Part shown: piece after piece, positions 59,731-64,000 of the stretch
Layout: each line of letters opens with the position of its first letter
How positions within the stretch are numbered: the first letter of the stretch is position 1
Assembly (NCBI GenBank): GCA_001574975.1
Contig: KQ965816.1
Location: forward strand, 1 to 64,000
Reading direction: 5' to 3'
Length of the DNA stretch: 64,000 bases
DNA from: Gonapodya prolifera JEL478
Lineage: Eukaryota; Monoblepharomycota; Monoblepharidomycetes; Monoblepharidales; Gonapodyaceae
Translations under genes and position numbers: made by a program
The notes under the pieces: model-generated
What the model was told of the DNA's origin: nothing
Database searches by the model: none
The model's input: only the letters and a program-made list of their open reading frames with translations

Positions 59731-59898
59731 CCCTCCGACTTACGCACATCCGCCCTAGGCATCTGCCAAACCTGCTCCAAACTAGGCACCACCCTCGCCC
59801 CGCTCTTCATTCACGCCACAGGTGGGCAGGTCGTGCCCATGGCATATTTTGCAGCGGCGGGCGTGCTTGTTACGTGGTCGGCCGGGGAGGGCGAGTAA
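59731..59898 (+). pseudogene. MFS transporter, last exon only
   Basis: The stretch encodes STFPSDLRTSALGICQTCSK, then LGTTLAPLFIHATGGQVVP and MAYFAAAGVLVTWSAGEGE before a stop. FPSDLRTSALG...LGTTLAPLF matches the TM9-TM11 region of SV2/organic-ion MFS carriers (FPT.VR..A.G.C....R.G..LAP). A CACCAG acceptor precedes it. The other membrane segments are not visible upstream, so it is a 3' remnant or a gene whose other exons I cannot see. Confidence 0.5.
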
Positions 59899-60055
59899 GG
59901 GGTGGCGGGGTGGTTTAGAGTAGAAAAAAGACTTGCTTTGCCGTCACCTCTAGATTTATTGAGCACATGATCACCAATTGCATCACTAAGTACTCTCCAC
60001 AAAAGCAAACTTCCACCAGTGCATAAACACGCTGGGGTCGACTCAATCTACGCCA

Positions 60056-61204
60056 CTAGCACCCGGAATTTTGGCCACATTTGGGGCACATATCCTCCTT
60101 ATAGCATGTCACGCAAAGTAGATCGCAGGAGCACTGAGTGTCAGTGTGTCGTCTACACAAGTAGGCAACACCGCCGCACACAGCGCATGCGCCATCTATG
60201 CACATTGGGCATTGTTCGATTTTGCAGGCGGCCACGGAGCACGGTGTCCACCCTGTTGAGCCACGGCAGGACACACACGATTGGCTGCGCTCGTAGCAAT
60301 ATTCCTGACACAGGACGTTGCCCAATACGTTCTCGGCTTGATCTGTTCCGCACTGGACGCAGGTTCGGTGTGCTTCGGCGCACAAAAAGCACAAACCAGG
60401 GCTGCACCATGAGTAAGAGGGCTCGCGGTAGCATTGGCTACAGAGCTGCGGGTAGTACGTAATCTGGTACACGATGAAGAGGAGCTGAAAAGATGTGAGA
60501 CCCAGGTCCATAAATTGTTGCACGTTCTTGGGCGAGTTGCCCCACGCCAAAAGTGGCGGTGGATTGTTTCTTCCCAGTGGTCCCGCACTCCGCTTTCTGA
60601 CCATATTTTCTCCATCCGAAAAGTCCAAGAGCTTTAAATTCCCTCTCGCCATCCATCGGGCCATCGGCCGTTGTGTGTTCGCTGCAGACGAGACCACAGT
60701 CTCAACCAAGCTCAGTCCAGAGGAAAGGCATCCGATAAAACGCGCTTCTTTGAGTGCAGTGAATGTGTCCATGATGCGAAAAATGAGTGCGATGTCGATG
60801 GGAAGGTGATCTGCCCCCGCATCGAGCGTGATTGCTGTCACGCTGTTGACGAAGACGGTGGCATAGCCAGAATAAATTCTCAGTCGAGGCGCGGTGACGG
60901 CCCGTTTTATGGCAGTTTCGAACTCTGTCGACGAACGGTACACGTTCAGCTCGACCTGCAAGTGGTGTCGAGACCACGTTTTGAGCTGCCGAACGATGCT
61001 GCAGCCACTATGGCACGTGAAGCTAAGGTTTATGAGGGAATCCGTTGCGAGGAATGCGAAAATGGCGTGGAGGACCTCATTGGGGAGGTCGAGAAGGCGG
61101 TAGCTGCCGTTTTGATCTGTGCTCGCCGCAAGAGGGAGCGTGGGTCGCGGCGAAACCAAAGCATCAATGACGGGGAGATGTGCGAATTGATGGGCGTCCG
61201 ACAT
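60056..61204 (-). CDS. F-box protein with cysteine-rich C-terminus
   Basis: An uninterrupted frame of 382 codons. The F-box is at residues 33-60: YRLLDLPNEVLHAIFAFLAT, SLINLSFTCH, which docks Skp1 in SCF ubiquitin ligases. The middle is an ordinary alpha/beta stretch without visible LRR spacing (ALKEARFIGCLSSGLSLVET). The last 120 residues hold about 25 cysteines in CxxC-type pairs (LCSQCYREPSYSWC, CVQCGTDQ, CVSCRGS, CPMCIDGACAVCGG, CPKCGQ), likely several zinc sites used to recognise a substrate or as a structural treble. Such F-box/Cys-rich proteins are common in agaricomycete and chytrid expansions. It is one of few intact genes in the 49-64 kb part. Confidence 0.75.
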   Translation of the reverse strand: MSDAHQFAHLPVIDALVSPRPTLPLAASTDQNGSYRLLDLPNEVLHAIFAFLATDSLINLSFTCHSGCSIVRQLKTWSRHHLQVELNVYRSSTEFETAIKRAVTAPRLRIYSGYATVFVNSVTAITLDAGADHLPIDIALIFRIMDTFTALKEARFIGCLSSGLSLVETVVSSAANTQRPMARWMARGNLKLLDFSDGENMVRKRSAGPLGRNNPPPLLAWGNSPKNVQQFMDLGLTSFQLLFIVYQITYYPQLCSQCYREPSYSWCSPGLCFLCAEAHRTCVQCGTDQAENVLGNVLCQEYCYERSQSCVSCRGSTGWTPCSVAACKIEQCPMCIDGACAVCGGVAYLCRRHTDTQCSCDLLCVTCYKEDMCPKCGQNSGC

Positions 61205-62374
61205 GATGCGGTTGTGATATGGCGGTGGGGGGTGTTACAATTAATGAATGGGTTGATCTTCAACCCCACCCCAATACCGTGGCAGGAAAGCTCGCAACAA
61301 AAGAGAGCACATCGTTTCAAGCAACAAATTCAATTATATTAATTAATTTACAATTTGATACAACGATTGGGTCGGCGGAAGGAAACGGCACCACACGGCG
61401 CGAGTCACTTGCCCCTCCTCATCGACTGGCAAAGCGTCGAATCTCTCCTCAGTGCGGGCAAGCCCGACGTAGCGCCGTGTTTTCCATCGCCCAACGCTTC
61501 CGTCTGTGGACTATCCCCTCTGCTCGCCGACGAACGGATGGGTCTCGGACCTTGAACTTCTCGGTATGTGAGTGCGTCTGCCCGGATGTGGCACTGTCGC
61601 GAACGTGTCGGCTCACGCCGTTGGACTTCTCGACTGTTTGTGAGGTGAGTGTCCCGTGCTTGGGATGCTTTTGCGAGCGGCGTCCTCGTCGCGCACCCTG
61701 GAAACGCTGCTGTCTTGAGACGGTGGCGGCTGACAGCTCGCAACTAGTAGATGGCAGATTCAGTCGGTGGTTGTATCACGCATAGTTTGAATAAACGAAT
61801 CTTCCTGAACTTCTTGACGAGTCCCCTGTCCATTTTCTGATGCATTTTCATTCCCGAGTGACATTCGACCGATATTCGACCTTGGGGTCTTGCCTCTTGT
61901 CGCTATGGAGTGATCAACACCAACGTCACGCCTCGACCACAGAGGGGTGAGATACCCAGTGGCGCGTTGGAAACGACTATTAGAACATAAAAAATGTATT
62001 TACTCGCTCCAAAAGAGCGGGAACGTGATCCCCGCTTGCCGAGCGCATGCTATCCATCGCAATCGCTTTTCCAAGTCTGCACGTCACCCATGGACGACAC
62101 AGCCTCCTCGACCTCTTACAATCATCCATATATATTACATATTTTGAATTCTGACGTGCACGAAGGCGGGGAACTCCTCTTGGACAAATCCTCTCACACC
62201 GAAGACAGTTTGTGTTACATCTGTCCTTTCCACCCACCCCGAAGCTGCACGACCTCCCGGAAGGCACGAGAACTACACGGAGAACAATATTCAGATTTCG
62301 ATGTGATCCACCACGTCACGAATTCCTGAACAGCAATAAATTTAGCAGTCATAACAAAATACACGACCACTGCA
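61205..62374. other. Intergenic, nothing recognised
   Basis: Frames up to 188 codons on the plus strand, Arg/Pro-rich, with no motif. No RNA gene seen. Confidence 0.45.
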
Positions 62375-64000
62375 CTACGCCCTGTCCAAAATCTTCCTCA
62401 TCACACCCTCGAGCACCTTATCCGCAGCCTCCACCTTCTTCGCCGACCGCCACCCAACATACCCGTCGGGCCTCGCCAGAACACACCCACTCTCCTCAAC
62501 CTCCCTCGACCTCGCCCAATCGTCATACACGTCCAAGTACTCCCTCCCGGCCCCAATCACGGCAACTTTCACATCGACGCCCAGCAGCTCCAACACCTTC
62601 TTCGCCGCGGGGACCCACGTCTTGGAACCCGAGATCCCAGTCAGCAGCGCGAAGCTGAGGGCAGATCCAGCGCGCTGATCTTCTTCCCGGTCTCCGTGTC
62701 CAAAAGCGACACGTGCGGCAACCTCGCACCGGGCCAGGTCGTCGGGTGGTCGTACAGTTCCGGGTCCTTGGTGTACTTTGGCTCGGGCGTCCCGTCCGGC
62801 ACGACGGCCCCGCTCGTGTACCGCTGACCCATCTCGACGCCGTGCGCGTTGAACTCGTAGTCCTTTCCCTCGAGTGCCTTGCGCAGGGCCTCACGTTTGC
62901 GGAACCCTTCCTCGGTATCGTCGCACGGGCTAGTGATTCTCTTCTGGATGAGGTCCTGGTCGTTGGTGTTCGCAACACCCAGGGCCTCGAAGATGGGTCC
63001 AAACTCCTCAATGGACTTGCTAGCCCTGTGGATGATCTGCATCCCCACGGGCGTACGTTCGGCGTCGTAGCTTTCGAGCAACTTGGGGCCGGCGAGTCCT
63101 TTCAGGACGAGGGCGAGCTTCCACCCAAGGTTGTACGAGTCCTGCACGGACGTGTTGGAGTCCAGGCCGTTCGAGGGCGACTGACGGCGCACGGCGTCCC
63201 CCGCGCAGAACACGCGGCCTTCCTTGGATGTGTACTTGAAGGCGTGCCATTTGCTGTTTCCCGAGAGCGAGGTGGGCCGGATCTTGACCTTGATCTTGTC
63301 GTCGCCGAGAAGGCGGTGTACGATCTTGGTGGCTTCTTCGTCCGAGACGTGAGTCGGCGGGTTCTTGATGTCGTCTGGAGGGTGGGTTTTTTTTTGGGGG
63401 GGGAGATATGGTTTATTGTCAGAACGGGGAAGTAAAGGCGAAAGCAACGACCAACTTACAACCCCACACAACAAGCCACTGATCCCACATCCTGACCATC
63501 CTCACCAGCCCCAACCGATCCCCCCGACATTCGACCCCGTCTGCAGCACCCAGTACAAAACCGAGGGGCGGTGCGCGACGAGGTGCGTCAGGTCGGCGAC
63601 GAAGACGAATGTTCATGCTGCCCGCAATGTCCGTTTGGCCAGCTGACGGGAGGGCGATGTCTTGCGCGATCTGGGTGGTGTCGTGGCGCAGGTTCGTTGG
63701 TTGTCAAGTTTCGGGTCAGCAAAAGAAAAGGAACAACAAGCTCCACGAGAGTAAACCCTTCCGCGGGGTTATTCACCTCCGGCGGACGTCTCGCTTCCCT
63801 CAACAGCCTCGGTCAGCGCTATCGCGCTTAGGCCTCGGAGTCCTCCCTCGCGTCGCTCGCTCCTGTCGGACAGCTCGGGCTGGACGCGATGTGGTCGCCC
63901 TCACTTTCGGGTCTGGTGAGCCAGATCTTGACGCGGCCTCCCCCGTGAGCGAGGTTCAGAACACGGTGTCCCCCATGAGGTGGTGCGGCGTGCCTTGGAG
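62375..64000 (-). pseudogene. FAD-dependent phenol/chlorophenol monooxygenase (TfdB type), broken, runs off the edge
   Basis: Aromatic hydroxylase of the PheA/TfdB group. From the right edge (minus): LQGTPHHLMGDTVF, TSLTGE, RVKIWLTRPESEGDHIASS; then after the inserted repeat TQIAQDIALPSAGQTDIAGS, DLTHLVAHRPSVLYWVLQ, LVRMVRMWDQWLVVWG; an intron near 63375-63470; then VHRLLGDDKIKVKIRPTSLS, the FAD-binding GRVFCAGDAVRRQSPSNGLD (family: GDAVHRHPPTNGLGSNTS), QDSYNLGWKLALVLKGLAGP; and the thioredoxin-like end FALLTGISGSKTWVPAAKKV, ending RKILDRA. Lesions: one base lost near 62653, another near 63507, a frame change near 63610-63620, a stop near 63957, and about 75 residues (including the GADG block) absent where the repeat sits. 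A dead gene is most likely. The 5' end is outside the window. Confidence 0.75.
63717..63890 (+). repeat. GC-rich dispersed repeat, copy B, inside the monooxygenase
   Basis: Core at 63757-63843 matches copy A in the PI4K intron, in inverted orientation relative to it. Shared blocks: ATTCACCTCCGGCGGACG, CCTCGGTCAGCGCTA, GCTTAGGCCTCGG. Copy B carries about 17 extra bases (TCTCGCTTCCCTCAACA) between the first two blocks. It occupies the place where the monooxygenase should encode its second FAD-contact region. Confidence 0.65.

Overview
The window is eukaryotic nuclear DNA: most genes are split by short GT-AG introns (about 55-75 bp, with some of 140-320 bp) and there are no operons. The gene set suggests a flagellated, early-diverging fungus or a near relative (chytrid, monoblepharid or aphelid type). 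This is inference. Fungus-like features are the bifunctional his7/HIS4-type histidine enzyme, a TfdB-type FAD monooxygenase and an Scm3-like protein. Features that higher fungi lack are a Chibby (basal body/cilium) homologue, a parvin (integrin adhesome) homologue and a myosin VII-type motor with MyTH4-FERM-SH3-MyTH4-FERM tail.

Layout. 1-6.0 kb is a retroelement graveyard: a Ty1/copia 3' part with its LTR, a second copia gag/PBS/LTR piece on the opposite strand, a third copia-type PPT/LTR edge, and a worn Ty3/gypsy pol with a candidate short LTR. 6.8-13.2 kb holds compact host genes: Qa-SNARE syntaxin and USE1 SNARE (-), MED22 and condensin BRN1/CAP-H (+). 13.2-14.5 kb has inverted repeats and a kinase-like remnant. 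14.75-22.5 kb is a minus-strand run: his7-type enzyme, Chibby, poly(A) polymerase and a Sel1-repeat protein. 22.5-27 kb is sparse and GC-rich, with an acidic Scm3-like gene and a duplicated fragment of it. 27.0-29.0 kb (+) carries SDHAF3 and parvin. 29.25-37.6 kb (-) is the giant myosin, divergent from PI4K-III-alpha/STT4 (38.0-46.0 kb, +), followed by TRAPPC2/sedlin and SURF6/RRP14 (+).

From 49 to 64 kb the character changes. RAD54 is broken and its 5' end runs into an SH3 gene. A membrane protein is interrupted. A cytochrome P450 and an MFS transporter are each visible only as one end. The TfdB-type monooxygenase at the right edge is broken. One intact F-box/Cys-rich gene lies among them. 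This looks like a decaying accessory or xenobiotic-metabolism region, although several breaks are single missing bases that could be assembly errors.

Functional grouping is loose. Membrane traffic is represented by syntaxin, USE1, TRAPPC2 and PI4K-III-alpha. Adhesion and cortical actin are represented by parvin and the MyTH4-FERM myosin. Chromosome biology is represented by condensin, RAD54 and the Scm3-like protein. RNA and ribosome biogenesis are represented by poly(A) polymerase and SURF6. The observations most worth following are the parvin/myosin VII pair, the copia LTR packed with TGACTCA sites, a half-tRNA-type primer site in the opposite copia copy, and a GC-rich dispersed repeat found in a PI4K intron and inside the dead monooxygenase.
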